A stretch of 64,000 bases of DNA. Origin: Sedimenticola thiotaurini. Its GTDB lineage: Bacteria; Pseudomonadota; Gammaproteobacteria; Chromatiales; Chromatiaceae. The first letter of the stretch is position 1, and the number at the start of each line of letters is the position of its first letter. The DNA lies in the NCBI RefSeq assembly GCF_001007875.1, contig NZ_CP011412.1:1-64000 (forward strand), given 5' to 3'. A program made the translations under genes and the position numbers. The notes beneath the pieces are model-generated. The model was not told the DNA's origin. It was given only the letters and a program-made list of their open reading frames with translations, and made no database searches. This document shows, piece after piece, positions 55,760-64,000 of the stretch.

Positions 55760-56551
55760 ATGAGCTATCAGATTACACTGCAACTGGAGGATGTATCGGG
55801 CGCACTGGCCCGTGTCATGAGCTGCCTCCGCAAACTCGGTCTTGGAGTAGTGAAGCAGAGTTTTCAACATCGCCCGGAAGGTGGACGCAATCTGGTCCTG
55901 GAAGTCGAGGGGCCGGTGTTGGACGATACTCAACTCCGCACACCGCTGGAAGCCGTCAAGGGTGTTGCCGCACTGCTGAAAGGGGGGCGGACAGGGGAAG
56001 TGGCCCCGGCGCCGGCGGTTCAACCCGAGACCAACACAGATTCCGCGGCCACAGCCGAGGACACCCGCTTTAAAAACAAGGATTCAGAAGCAGGGGATGC
56101 GGATATTCGCGATCGTATGCTGATCTTCTCGCTGTTGAGCCGTTATCCCAATATTTCAGCTCGATTGGTGGAGATTCACGGTTCGATTCCGGAGGAAGAT
56201 CGTCAGCAGCGGATGCTGGAGCTCGGAGAGGGATTTGGTAAGCACCTGTATCGTAATCTGAAACTGAAGCGACCGATCGGCGATTTGCGTACAGCGATTG
56301 AACTGGTGCTGGTACCGGCCCTCTCTCCACTGGTACAGATCTCCCAATATAGTGATGGTGTGCGGGTCAGCGGCTATACCCGTAATATGAAACACGCGGC
56401 AAACAAGCCGGAGTGTTGTCACTTTATTGGGGGCACCATTCAGGGGCTGCTGGACAGTGCCGATGATCTACCGGCCTATCGTGCCCAAAAGGCCGGCTGT
56501 CTGCATGAAGACGCCAGCAGCTGCGAGTACCAACTATCTCCTGCTTCCTGA
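55760..56551 (+). CDS. ACT-like plus V4R-like domain protein, uncharacterised
   Basis: A 263-residue soluble protein. The N-terminal 75 residues (SYQITLQLEDVSGALARVMSCLRKLGLGVVKQSFQHRP) form an ACT-like ligand-binding domain. A low-complexity linker follows (about 76-118). The C-terminal part from about 120 is helical and ends ECCHFIGGTIQGLL and GCLHEDASSCEYQL, whose spaced cysteines and GGTIQGLL resemble the V4R domain, a small-molecule or metal-binding fold. The pairing of ACT with V4R suggests a sensor, perhaps of amino acids or aromatic compounds, but I know no described function. It has its own promoter. A short gene in the same sense lies 200 bases downstream of hoxC. Confidence 0.7.
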   Translation: MSYQITLQLEDVSGALARVMSCLRKLGLGVVKQSFQHRPEGGRNLVLEVEGPVLDDTQLRTPLEAVKGVAALLKGGRTGEVAPAPAVQPETNTDSAATAEDTRFKNKDSEAGDADIRDRMLIFSLLSRYPNISARLVEIHGSIPEEDRQQRMLELGEGFGKHLYRNLKLKRPIGDLRTAIELVLVPALSPLVQISQYSDGVRVSGYTRNMKHAANKPECCHFIGGTIQGLLDSADDLPAYRAQKAGCLHEDASSCEYQLSPAS

Positions 56552-56958
56552 CGGAAGTTGATTCTCTATCTACTCTAATCGTCGCCACGGAGGGCGCGAA
56601 CTGCCAGGCATAAGCTTTAGCCGGTTCGTTTTAATTGCAACCTTTTTCTGATCTCCTCAGGCGTCAGCTCCCCAAAGCAAAAAATGCTCCACGCTCACCT
56701 GCGGGCAGTATGACTACCTCCATTAGTTTGTCTCATTTTTCAGACGGCGAACCTGTCCCTCCGTACCGGTTTACCTGTATGGGTAAAGGGAACTCAAACC
56801 CCTGCTGATCGTGGAAATTACGACTGGTTACATAAAAAGAGGATTGGCCCAAGTCGATTCAGAGGGCCCTGATGGAGATGGATGGTTCCCCTCGCTACCC
56901 ACAAGGAGAACCATCGCATTCAGCCGGGAATAATCGTTCTGTTTGGTTATCGACTGGA
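56552..56958. other. Gene-free stretch of about 400 bases
   Basis: The region between the ACT/V4R-like gene and the large lipoprotein gene, which converge on it. The frames inside do not look coding. It shows lower GC than the flanks, which may mark a decayed gene, but I cannot name it. Confidence 0.35.
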
Positions 56959-59544
56959 TCAGTGTCCCGTGCCACAGAACTGTTTATCGCAGAAGTTCTC
57001 GTAACAGTTTACTTTCGCATCGATGGAGCACTTGTACTGCTCTTTCTCCGATGCTGACTCTTTGCAAACCGGTTGGCGAGCCCACTGAATTTCTGTCTTC
57101 ATGGAGCTTCCGCAAAATTTACTGGCCTGATTTTCGAGATTGGTCTGTGCCAATTCCAACGCCATTTCGTAGTTGTAGTATTGGCCACTTTTACCTGTGA
57201 ACGGATAATCACGGCCGGAACCCACATACCGATTCGTCTTGGGCTGCGCTTTTGCCTTGGTGTCGGTTGCCTTAGCCTGCTGTGCAAGCCTGTTCTGTGT
57301 GGTGGTCTGGTTATAGTCGGGTGTTAACCGTTCTGAGCCGGCCTTTCGCTGTTCGACCAGCCGTTTCGTTTTAGCCTGGGCCTGGGCAATCGCTTGCTGG
57401 GTGCTCAGGCGAGTTGGCTTTTTGCCATTTAGGTAGACCTTGCTGCCAGCTGTCGTATCGAGCGGCTGTAAAGGCATTGCGACCGGGCGGACGATGTTGT
57501 TCTGGGGCGCAGCGACGACGGGTTTTTTGTTTGCAAAATAGGCCGCGTTGCGGGCCTTTACTTCTGCGATCTGCGCATCGACGGCCTTACGAGAAGCGAT
57601 CATGCTGCGCATGATCGAATTGCTTTGTGCCTGCCTGGCATTTAGATCGGCATTCAGCGAGGCCTGCAGTCTGCTCAGGAACAGGGCCATCGCCGCATTG
57701 TTTTGCGCCTCCTCCTGCCGAGCGACCAGGGAGAAGAGGTCGTTTTTGAGGGCTTCGGCCTGGGCATAATAGGTCTCGTCCAGCTGCTTCATTGAAGCAG
57801 AAAGATTACGTTCAAAGTCGGTAAGGGCTGACACCAGCTCATCCATGCGTTGTGAGTCGGGCTGGCATGCGCTGTTGTTGACGTCGCGATGACGCTTCAG
57901 GGTAGCCAAACGCTGGTTGATATCGCGTTTCATGCTGACCAGGTCATTCCAGACAGCTCTCCTGAAATCGGTGACCGGGGTTTTCGAGGGATTTCTTTTG
58001 AGCTCGTAGATCGCAAGGTTCGTATCTTCCCAGAAACGCAGCTGCTTCTGGTAGCTGGCCAGACGCCTGTCGATTCTGGGGTCGAAGCGCAGGGCCTGTT
58101 CGGCGTGGCTGACGGCGGTTGACATCCTGTCACAAGCCTGCTGGTCCTGGCCCCGGCTGGCGAAGGCTACCAGTTTGTCAGAAAACGAATCTTCACCCGT
58201 AGCCAGGACTGCGAGCGTAGTATCCGGGGCGACCGACTCATCCACCATGAAGGCGTCGACCGACCAGCGATAATGTGCTTCCTTGGGGAACTTGCTGCCA
58301 GTCAACAGGTAGGTGCTGCGACGATCGATGTCCGACCAGATGTTGATGATGAACTGGTCAGCGGAAAGCTGCGTGAGCACGGTTAGCGGAAACCCCGGCG
58401 CTTCCGGGTCGCACTGTCCGGAGAGCACGACCATGCCATCGGTCTTGCCCAGGCACTGTTGGTTCACGGCAAGTTGCCCATTGATCACGATGTCCTGTAA
58501 CGAGGGCAGCGTCAGGATCGGTGAACGATTTTTATAGGAGTCACCGGGGTGGGGCAACAGGTAGGTATGGCGAGTCATCGGGCTGTAGATAAAAGCTGAT
58601 TGCCCTTTGTGAACCATGGCATGTTCTGGTGCGAGAAGTTCCCACTGAAATCGCCGTATTTCTCGATACTCGCCTTTCGTGGGAGCAAAGGGCTGGAGCA
58701 GAAGATGGTCGGTATTGATCTTTTTCTGCTCAAACAGATCAACCAGTGAATACGCCCGAGTGAACAGTGCACGATCGAGACTAGACATCTTCTCTGCGAG
58801 TTGCCGGGGGTGAGGCAGTACGAACTGGAAATCCGGCAGGCCAGTTGCGCGGGTCGCGACTGCAGCCTGTTCCTTTGTGGCGGGCGTGAGTTCAACCTCT
58901 CGTGTCGTCCGTTCGGGAAAGGTGTAGTAGACTATTTTGCGGTTGTTTTTGGGGCCTAGCCATTTTGAGGTATAGCGATGGATCTTATAATCCATCTCGA
59001 CGATGCGTCCTGAGGCGTCGAACTGCGTTTCGATACCCTCTAGAAATGCCTTGGGGCCGGTAGGGGTCGAACCGAATGCTTTCGCTTTATAATGAGTTGC
59101 CACGAAAGCACCCTTGTATACGGCTTTACGGCCGTCATCGGCAAATGACGTCAGGCGCCCGATATACGGCGCGGGTTCATTTTTGTTGTTCACCCAGCGC
59201 AGCATGTAGCCCGAATAGTTCATGAACTGATCATTATTGAATTTCTTGATGCCCTCGAATCTCGACTTGGAAACCTTGTAAGGTCTGCCCGGTTCGGTCA
59301 GCAACAGATCGTACTCACCTTTCCGTCCAACAAGCAGCAGACCGTCACCCGCACGTTTATATTGCGACAGATCGACGTTTTTAAGGGGCTGGTATAACGG
59401 GTCTTTGTCGTTGTTTACAACGGGGGTGGCGGGCTGGGTTGAATTCGGCTTAGCCAATGTGGGCTTTTGGGTGACAGTGGGGACACAGCCGGTTAACAGG
59501 ACAAAGAACAGCGCAGCGAACGCGGGACGAATTAGCTTTAACAT
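56959..59544 (-). CDS. Large lipoprotein of unknown function with coiled coil and cysteine-rich C-terminus
   Basis: An 861-residue lipoprotein (signal AALFFVLLTGC, lipid-modified C20). Residues 20-290 hold repeated beta-type segments (GDGLLLVGRKGEYDLLLTEPG). The middle from about 480 is a long helical region with coiled coil (LRFWEDTNLAIYELKR onwards). The C-terminal 90 residues have a cluster of cysteines (KFCGSS, QPVCKES, EQYKCSI, VNCYENFCDKQFCGTGH), enough for several disulfides. I do not recognise any named family. GC is lower than the window average, which hints at transfer. ATG 59544 is preferred over a TTG at 59562. It could be a surface or inter-membrane component. Confidence 0.8.
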   Translation of the reverse strand: MLKLIRPAFAALFFVLLTGCVPTVTQKPTLAKPNSTQPATPVVNNDKDPLYQPLKNVDLSQYKRAGDGLLLVGRKGEYDLLLTEPGRPYKVSKSRFEGIKKFNNDQFMNYSGYMLRWVNNKNEPAPYIGRLTSFADDGRKAVYKGAFVATHYKAKAFGSTPTGPKAFLEGIETQFDASGRIVEMDYKIHRYTSKWLGPKNNRKIVYYTFPERTTREVELTPATKEQAAVATRATGLPDFQFVLPHPRQLAEKMSSLDRALFTRAYSLVDLFEQKKINTDHLLLQPFAPTKGEYREIRRFQWELLAPEHAMVHKGQSAFIYSPMTRHTYLLPHPGDSYKNRSPILTLPSLQDIVINGQLAVNQQCLGKTDGMVVLSGQCDPEAPGFPLTVLTQLSADQFIINIWSDIDRRSTYLLTGSKFPKEAHYRWSVDAFMVDESVAPDTTLAVLATGEDSFSDKLVAFASRGQDQQACDRMSTAVSHAEQALRFDPRIDRRLASYQKQLRFWEDTNLAIYELKRNPSKTPVTDFRRAVWNDLVSMKRDINQRLATLKRHRDVNNSACQPDSQRMDELVSALTDFERNLSASMKQLDETYYAQAEALKNDLFSLVARQEEAQNNAAMALFLSRLQASLNADLNARQAQSNSIMRSMIASRKAVDAQIAEVKARNAAYFANKKPVVAAPQNNIVRPVAMPLQPLDTTAGSKVYLNGKKPTRLSTQQAIAQAQAKTKRLVEQRKAGSERLTPDYNQTTTQNRLAQQAKATDTKAKAQPKTNRYVGSGRDYPFTGKSGQYYNYEMALELAQTNLENQASKFCGSSMKTEIQWARQPVCKESASEKEQYKCSIDAKVNCYENFCDKQFCGTGH

Positions 59545-60336
59545 GATAATGATCTTTAACAATGGCAGGATACGCGAAATCTTTTTTTAAAGACTTTACG
59601 TGAATTAAATGTTCCATTGCAATTCTATTTTTTTGTTTTTGGGTAAAGGCCAAGCCGCCATCCCATCGGGGCGTTCTCTGTCAGACAGTAAATTGGAGTC
59701 TATTGCGAGCTGCACGGAGCTTATCAGGGAAAAATAGAAACCAGCATCAAACACTGAAGAAAACGAGCCATCCCCGAACAAAAGTTGTTCAATGTCAGAA
59801 CACTATAAATCCCCGATTGGCCGACAGTTCAAACGCAAAGTATCCGAGTGACAGGCAGATCGGGGAAAGTCTTTTGGATACTATGGGTCACCAAAGTATC
59901 TCCAGGCAGGCGCTGGGGGGCGGGTGAACCCCCCTTAGTGTGGTGAAACCTTTTTTAATCCGTTGAATGTTAAGTCGGACCAGCCAGTCATTTTCCTCAT
60001 CACCAATATCTGTTTTGCTGTTATGTCCATCTCGTTTACCGCGCTGATGCATTAAAGGCAGCCAGCGGAATTGCACAATAACCGCGTCATACAATTTATT
60101 TTCGCCTGCATCGTTCGGGCAAAACTCCAGTCGTTACACCCTTGCCATAGGCAAACTTCCCGATATCTGCTTTTTCATTGTTTCTGAGATGAATGAGGTA
60201 TTTATTGAATAATCAATTAGTTACGTTATTTTTGGATGTTGGCATCGAATTTGCTCTAACCGCTGGACGCACTCGATTTGGGTGCGATAGAAAAACAACA
60301 GACAAATTAATTGATTACACGATTAGGAGGTGAATC
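59545..60336. other. AT-rich gene-free stretch upstream of soxY
   Basis: About 790 bases with no gene I can defend. It holds a G/C hairpin (GGGGGG and CCCCCC, 59915-59934) and several overlapping small frames without family similarity. The last 30 bases have the soxY ribosome site TAGGAGGTGA. No convincing promoter for sox could be picked out. Confidence 0.45.
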
Positions 60337-60810
60337 ATGGCCGATATAGCGCGGCGAAAGTTTCTCAAGGTTACCGGAAGTGGCGCGGCCCTCGGTGCGA
60401 TGGTGGCCAGTGGATTGCTGGTACCGACTATTTCGCATGGTAAGTCGATCGCCAATGCTTTTGAATTCCGCACGGTTGACGAGGTATTGAACGAACTGTT
60501 TGAAACCACCACTACTACCCCCAGTGACGAAGTGACTGTGGTGGCACCGGACATTGCAGAAAACGGCACCGTGGTACCCGTTACGATCAGAACAAAACTG
60601 GCCAACATCCAGTCGATCACGATTATCGCCGAAAAAAATCCCTACCCGCTGGCTGCCAGCTTTCAGATGAGTAACCAGACTGCCGGTCACATAGCAACCC
60701 GTATAAAACTGGGTAAAACACAGGATGTATGGGCTGTCGTCAGTGCTGATGGAAAACTGTTCACCGGAAAGAAACAGGTCAAGGTTACTGTCGGCGGTTG
60801 CGGTGGCTGA
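60337..60810 (+). CDS. soxY: Thiosulfate carrier protein SoxY
   Basis: A 157-residue periplasmic sulfur carrier. A twin-arginine leader (ARRKFLKVTGSGAALGAMVASGLL) exports it folded. The C-terminus ends VTVGGCGG with C155 as the cysteine that carries the bound sulfur intermediate, the swinging-arm motif. TVVPVTIRTKLANIQSITIIAEKNPYPLAASFQM is the conserved immunoglobulin-like core. It works bound to SoxZ. Start follows TAGGAGGTGA. Confidence 0.96.
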   Translation: MADIARRKFLKVTGSGAALGAMVASGLLVPTISHGKSIANAFEFRTVDEVLNELFETTTTTPSDEVTVVAPDIAENGTVVPVTIRTKLANIQSITIIAEKNPYPLAASFQMSNQTAGHIATRIKLGKTQDVWAVVSADGKLFTGKKQVKVTVGGCGG

Positions 60811-60868
60811 CGCTGGATTCCAATTCGTGATGATCAGTAAGTGATAAATAAACCCAGAGGTATAAACC

Positions 60869-61177
60869 GTGAGTAAAACAATAAAAGTTCGCACAAAAAT
60901 GCAAGACGATTCAGCAGTCATTCGATTGCTGATCAAACACCCGATGAGTGTGCAGCGGGTCGACAAGAAGACCGGCGAAAAGATACCCGCTCATTTTATC
61001 AATAAAGTCAAAATTGACCGGAACGGAGAGTCTCTGATCAACGCAGACTGGGGACAGGGCGTGTCAAAGAATCCCTATCTCTCGTTCACGCTCACCGGCG
61101 TACAGAAAGGCGATCGGTTGATGGTCAGCTGGCATGACAACAAGGGAGCGACCGATTCAACTGAAGTCGTTCTGTAA
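60869..61177 (+). CDS. soxZ: Thiosulfate oxidation carrier complex protein SoxZ
   Basis: A 102-residue protein that binds SoxY. IKVRTKMQDDSAVIRLLIKHPMSVQRVDKKTG is the family opening and ISLTGVQKGD-like core (SFTLTGVQKGDRLMVSWHDNKGATDSTEVVL) the end. It has no signal peptide and is carried out by SoxY. The GTG start is used, with AGAGG upstream. Confidence 0.95.
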   Translation: MSKTIKVRTKMQDDSAVIRLLIKHPMSVQRVDKKTGEKIPAHFINKVKIDRNGESLINADWGQGVSKNPYLSFTLTGVQKGDRLMVSWHDNKGATDSTEVVL

Positions 61178-61235
61178 CTTTTACCCAAGATCGCCAATTT
61201 AAAAAAATATAACCGATAAGGTGTAAGGAGGAGTA

Positions 61236-62195
61236 ATGAGGCGTAATCGAATCCCGCTATGTTTGTTAGTCTGCTCGTTGCTGCAAGTCACGTCGAGCAT
61301 GGCTGCCGATACGAATGTCCAGCATGAATATATGCCTGGCCGTGAAAAGGCCATTCCCCATGTCTCCGGGGATAAGGAGTTTTCCAATACCTACCAGTAT
61401 TGGAAAGATCCCGAGTCGCTGAAGAAAGCGATCAAAGATGGGCTGATGTCCCACGAAATGAATTTTAAGGATTTCCGCTGGATGGAGAAAAGCCTGGAAG
61501 GCGAAATGGTACTGGAAGAGGGGCTGGAGTACTTCAATCAGAAGAATGCCGATGGAAAGTCCTGTGCATCCTGTCACGGCGAGGATGGAGCGGAGCTGAA
61601 AGACGTTTACGCGACATTTCCGAAATATAATGAGCGTGTAAAACGGGTTCTCACCGGACCATCACAGATCGAAGTGTGCGCCAAAGAGCGTCTGCAGCGT
61701 GATGACTGGGGACCGGATACCCGTCCCAACTCGCTGCTTGCTTTTTACGTCGCATCACTGGCTGATGGTGCGGTAATCAACGTGGATACCACATCAGAAC
61801 CGATGGCTGCATCATACAACCGGGGACGTGACCTGTTTTTTAAACGGGTGGGACAGTTCCACTACGCCTGCTCCAGTTGTCATACGCCACCCACTGCAGG
61901 TAGCTACCTGCGGGGACAGCGTCCGACAACCTTCTTTGGCGATGCGGCCCAGTACCCGATTTACCATTTCCCTTACCAGTTGGCGGGCGATGACTACTCC
62001 TACGTCTTTACCATGCAGCACCAGATTCGCAGCTGTCAGCAGCTGTCGCGCATGTACCAGGGTAAAGAAGGTAGTGCCAGTATGACGGATATTGAGGTGT
62101 TTATCCGGGCATCCGCAAACGGCTATCCCATGAGTGTACCTGTAGCCGAGTACAACATGAATACTGACTACCTTGAGCGGGAATACAATCAATAG
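61236..62195 (+). CDS. soxA: Thiosulfate oxidation diheme cytochrome SoxA
   Basis: A 319-residue cytochrome with a signal peptide (LCLLVCSLLQVTSSMAA). Two heme sites are visible, CASCH at 110-114 and CSSCH at 212-216, and C267 in RSCQQLSR is the expected thiolate ligand of the active-site heme. With SoxX it joins thiosulfate to SoxY by a disulfide. The diheme form is one of two known classes. GGAGGAG precedes the ATG. Confidence 0.95.
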   Translation: MRRNRIPLCLLVCSLLQVTSSMAADTNVQHEYMPGREKAIPHVSGDKEFSNTYQYWKDPESLKKAIKDGLMSHEMNFKDFRWMEKSLEGEMVLEEGLEYFNQKNADGKSCASCHGEDGAELKDVYATFPKYNERVKRVLTGPSQIEVCAKERLQRDDWGPDTRPNSLLAFYVASLADGAVINVDTTSEPMAASYNRGRDLFFKRVGQFHYACSSCHTPPTAGSYLRGQRPTTFFGDAAQYPIYHFPYQLAGDDYSYVFTMQHQIRSCQQLSRMYQGKEGSASMTDIEVFIRASANGYPMSVPVAEYNMNTDYLEREYNQ

Positions 62196-62289
62196 AAAAA
62201 CATAATCGATTGATCCTATCGCTTGAACCTTAATCCTGCGCAAGTCCGCTACCGGAGTTGTGTAAGACGAGTATTTCGGAGATTGAACA

Positions 62290-62817
62290 ATGTCGAAAAA
62301 AAGTTGTTTTCAATTATCAGTCAGCAACCTGTTAATGCAGGGGCTGGCCATAGTAATGCTGCTGGGGATTGGCGCTGTCGCCGCCGCAGCAGAGAAAGAG
62401 CAGCGCCAGTGGGTGCCGGGGGAACCCTATCCCCCTGAACTGCTGGATCAGTATCCCTGCCACAGTTATGAACTGGAGTGCGGCCACCTTCCGCCGCCAC
62501 CGGTTGAGACGGTGGAGTTTAATGATACAGAGCTGAACGGTGATGCTGCCCGTGGCGAAAAGATAGCCACCAACCTGCGTTGGGGTAACTGTGTTGCCTG
62601 CCACAAGCTGCCGGGACATGAAGCCGGCAGCGGTACCGTGGGACCGAGCCTGGTGGACTATGCCGAGCGTTCGCTCCCTTACAGCTACACATTCCAGCGA
62701 ATCTGGGATCCGCGTGTACTGAGTCCCGATGCACACATGCCGGTATTCGGACCGAACCGGGTTCTTACCAAGAGCGAGATCATTGATGTAATGACCTTCC
62801 TCTACGCTAAAAAATAG
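62290..62817 (+). CDS. soxX: Thiosulfate oxidation monoheme cytochrome SoxX
   Basis: A 175-residue cytochrome with a signal peptide (LLMQGLAIVMLLGIGAVAAAA). The single heme motif is CVACHKLP (101-105), with the methionine ligand in DAHMPVFG. It partners SoxA. A cysteine-containing segment, PCHSYELECGHL, lies in the mature N-terminus. It is the last sox gene, followed by a strong terminator. Gene order Y-Z-A-X is the core set; soxB and soxCD are not in the window. Confidence 0.95.
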   Translation: MSKKSCFQLSVSNLLMQGLAIVMLLGIGAVAAAAEKEQRQWVPGEPYPPELLDQYPCHSYELECGHLPPPPVETVEFNDTELNGDAARGEKIATNLRWGNCVACHKLPGHEAGSGTVGPSLVDYAERSLPYSYTFQRIWDPRVLSPDAHMPVFGPNRVLTKSEIIDVMTFLYAKK

Positions 62818-62831
62818 ATCCTCCGCGCTTG

Positions 62832-62882
62832 GCGGCCTCATCCTCCTAGCCGAGTCCCCCCTCGGCGTGAGGCCGCATTTTT
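62832..62882 (+). terminator. Terminator after soxX
   Basis: A 9-base outer stem (GCGGCCTCA and TGAGGCCGC) with an inner stem GCCGAG and CTCGGC is followed by ATTTTT. It sits just after soxX and before the convergent LysR gene. Confidence 0.88.
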
Positions 62883-62971
62883 CCACCGATGGGGTATGTC
62901 AGGTGGTTGAGCAGAGGCTGGTGTTTTTATCACGGGAGTAGTTGATTTCATCCAGAAGTGATTTTGCTGAA

Positions 62972-63883
62972 CTACTTCGTCCCACCGGACGGTGGCATCG
63001 ACTTTTGGAAACTGCTCACCTCTCCGGCGATTTCGGCGATCAGTTCTTCCAACATCAACTCCTTGTCGCCGTGATAAACAGCCTGGTAGTCAATGAATGG
63101 TAAAGGTGTGGTTGTTTTGAGAAGCAACAGTTTGTTGCTTTCAACCTCTTTCTGGTAGATATCTGCCGGCAGGGTGCTGATGCCCAATCCGTTCAGAGTG
63201 AGTGTGGCAATGGTCTGAAGATTATTACAAAAGCCAACGTCGCTGAAGTTGACATTGGCGTCATTGAACCAGCGTTTGATAATTTCATAGATATTGGATT
63301 TGGCTGGCAGCAGTATTACCGGCCATTGTGCAAGTTCTTTGGCACCCAACACCTGGTCCGGAATATTGAGTTTGGGGCTGGCCACCCAGGAGAAAGTGAC
63401 ACCCCCGAGGGGTATGGCGCGAACATTCGGTCTGGATATCGGGCTGGGTAGCAGGACGATGTCCAGTTTTCGTTTGTCGAACTTGGACCAGAGATTCCCG
63501 GTTAAATCCACATCGATCACGATGTTGACGTCCGGGTAGCGCCGGTTGACCTCGGCCACCAGGGTTGGCAACCAGGTCAGGGCAATCAGTTCAGCCACGC
63601 CGACCCGTACAACGCCGGTGATGGCTGTCAGGTTACCGACTGCTTTGCAGATGGTCTGCTCCATGCCGAGCATCTGTTCGGCCATGGGTATCAGTGCCCG
63701 TCCGCGATCATTCAGGATGGCCCGTCGTCCACTCCGTTTAAACAGTTTTACGCCCAGATGACTCTCCAGCTCCTTGACCCGCTGGGAGATGGTGGGCTGG
63801 GTGAGGTGCAGTTTTTCTGCCGCTGCTGCAAAGCTGCCGAGACGGGAGATCCAGACCACGGCTTCGAGATGACGTATGTTCAT
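62972..63883 (-). CDS. LysR family transcriptional regulator
   Basis: A 303-residue LysR protein. MNIRHLEAVVWISRLGSFAAAAEKLHLTQPTISQRVKELE is the DNA-binding part, and the two-lobed effector domain follows (VRVGVAELIALTWLPTLVAEVNRRYPDVNIVIDVDLTG). It is convergent with soxX and divergent from whatever lies beyond 64000, so it probably controls that gene rather than sox, though it could act on both. The ligand is unknown. Confidence 0.93.
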   Translation of the reverse strand: MNIRHLEAVVWISRLGSFAAAAEKLHLTQPTISQRVKELESHLGVKLFKRSGRRAILNDRGRALIPMAEQMLGMEQTICKAVGNLTAITGVVRVGVAELIALTWLPTLVAEVNRRYPDVNIVIDVDLTGNLWSKFDKRKLDIVLLPSPISRPNVRAIPLGGVTFSWVASPKLNIPDQVLGAKELAQWPVILLPAKSNIYEIIKRWFNDANVNFSDVGFCNNLQTIATLTLNGLGISTLPADIYQKEVESNKLLLLKTTTPLPFIDYQAVYHGDKELMLEELIAEIAGEVSSFQKSMPPSGGTK

Positions 63884-64000
63884 ATTGATAAGAATACACT
63901 ATTAAAAAACATCGATAAATATCATTAGTACCGATGTATGGTGATTGTTATGCTCCGTCGACATCAGGGTTGGTAGCAGAGCGATACCGTTATTAGACAG
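63884..64000. other. Divergent intergenic region at right edge
   Basis: The 117 bases upstream of the LysR gene, AT-rich, with ATCGATAAATATCAT-like dyad stretches that could hold a LysR operator. Any gene starting to the right lies outside the window. Confidence 0.3.

Noticed and set aside
63900-64000. tRNA-like pattern at the right edge
   Set aside because: GGTTGGTAGCAGAGCGA resembles a D-arm stretch but no acceptor stem or T-arm follows before the window ends.

Overview
The window looks like a chromosomal segment of a facultatively chemolithotrophic gammaproteobacterium that oxidises reduced sulfur. Reasons: soxYZAX thiosulfate-oxidation genes, a complete cytochrome cd1 nitrite reductase gene (nirS), hydrogenase maturation genes plus an H2-sensing regulatory hydrogenase, two inhibitory-site diguanylate cyclases, PBP1B-type penicillin-binding protein, and a yoaA-tsaB pair arranged as in Gammaproteobacteria. 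Base composition is GC-rich in most genes, with AT-richer patches around 2.3-5.6 kb and 56.5-61.3 kb. The overall content recalls Sedimenticola / Candidatus Thiodiazotropha type sulfur oxidisers, but this is an inference from gene content, not from a marker gene. No rRNA, tRNA, CRISPR array, prophage or complete insertion sequence was seen.

Layout. 0-13.3 kb: mixed housekeeping and stress genes (exported double-thioredoxin protein, diguanylate cyclase, NYN/LOTUS protein, exported HELTH metallopeptidase, MarR regulator, GNAT enzyme, lectin-like exported protein, exported MsrA, alpha/beta hydrolase, ferric-reductase-like flavoprotein with a PepSY protein, CBS protein, uracil-DNA-glycosylase-like protein, riboflavin synthase). 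13.3-16.5 kb: a LysR gene divergent from a DUF1127 gene, then a receiver-PP2C phosphatase and its STAS partner. 16.6-23.7 kb: cell-wall and genome-maintenance genes (L,D-transpeptidase, mrcB, TPR lipoprotein, nuclease-like protein, yoaA, tsaB). 23.8-27.9 kb, minus strand: a tightly coupled block of a MotA/TolQ-like channel protein, a MotB-like coiled-coil protein without an OmpA domain, a receiver-CheC phosphatase and a diguanylate cyclase. This is the best candidate in the window for an undescribed system.

28.0-35.1 kb: MOFRL glycerate kinase, LysE exporter, DsrE-like protein, TetR regulator, nirS with a well-placed FNR/DNR-type promoter, and modA with a one-domain ModE-like regulator that has a near-perfect ModE-type palindrome in front of it. 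35.2-42.4 kb: a TRAP transporter (dctPQM), a full-length 5-oxoprolinase/hydantoinase and a LysE-family exporter, read as one uptake-and-use cluster.

42.8-55.4 kb: an 11-gene hydrogenase accessory and sensing cluster, hupK-hypABCDE-hypX-hoxA-hoxJ-hoxB-hoxC, preceded by a textbook -24/-12 sigma-54 promoter. The regulator HoxA keeps the GAFTGA sigma-54 contact motif, so the cluster may be part of its own H2-responsive circuit. The energy-conserving hydrogenase subunits and hypF are not in the window. Next come an ACT plus V4R-like protein with its own sigma-70-like promoter and a large lipoprotein of unknown function. 60.3-62.8 kb: soxYZAX with a strong terminator, then a convergent LysR gene.
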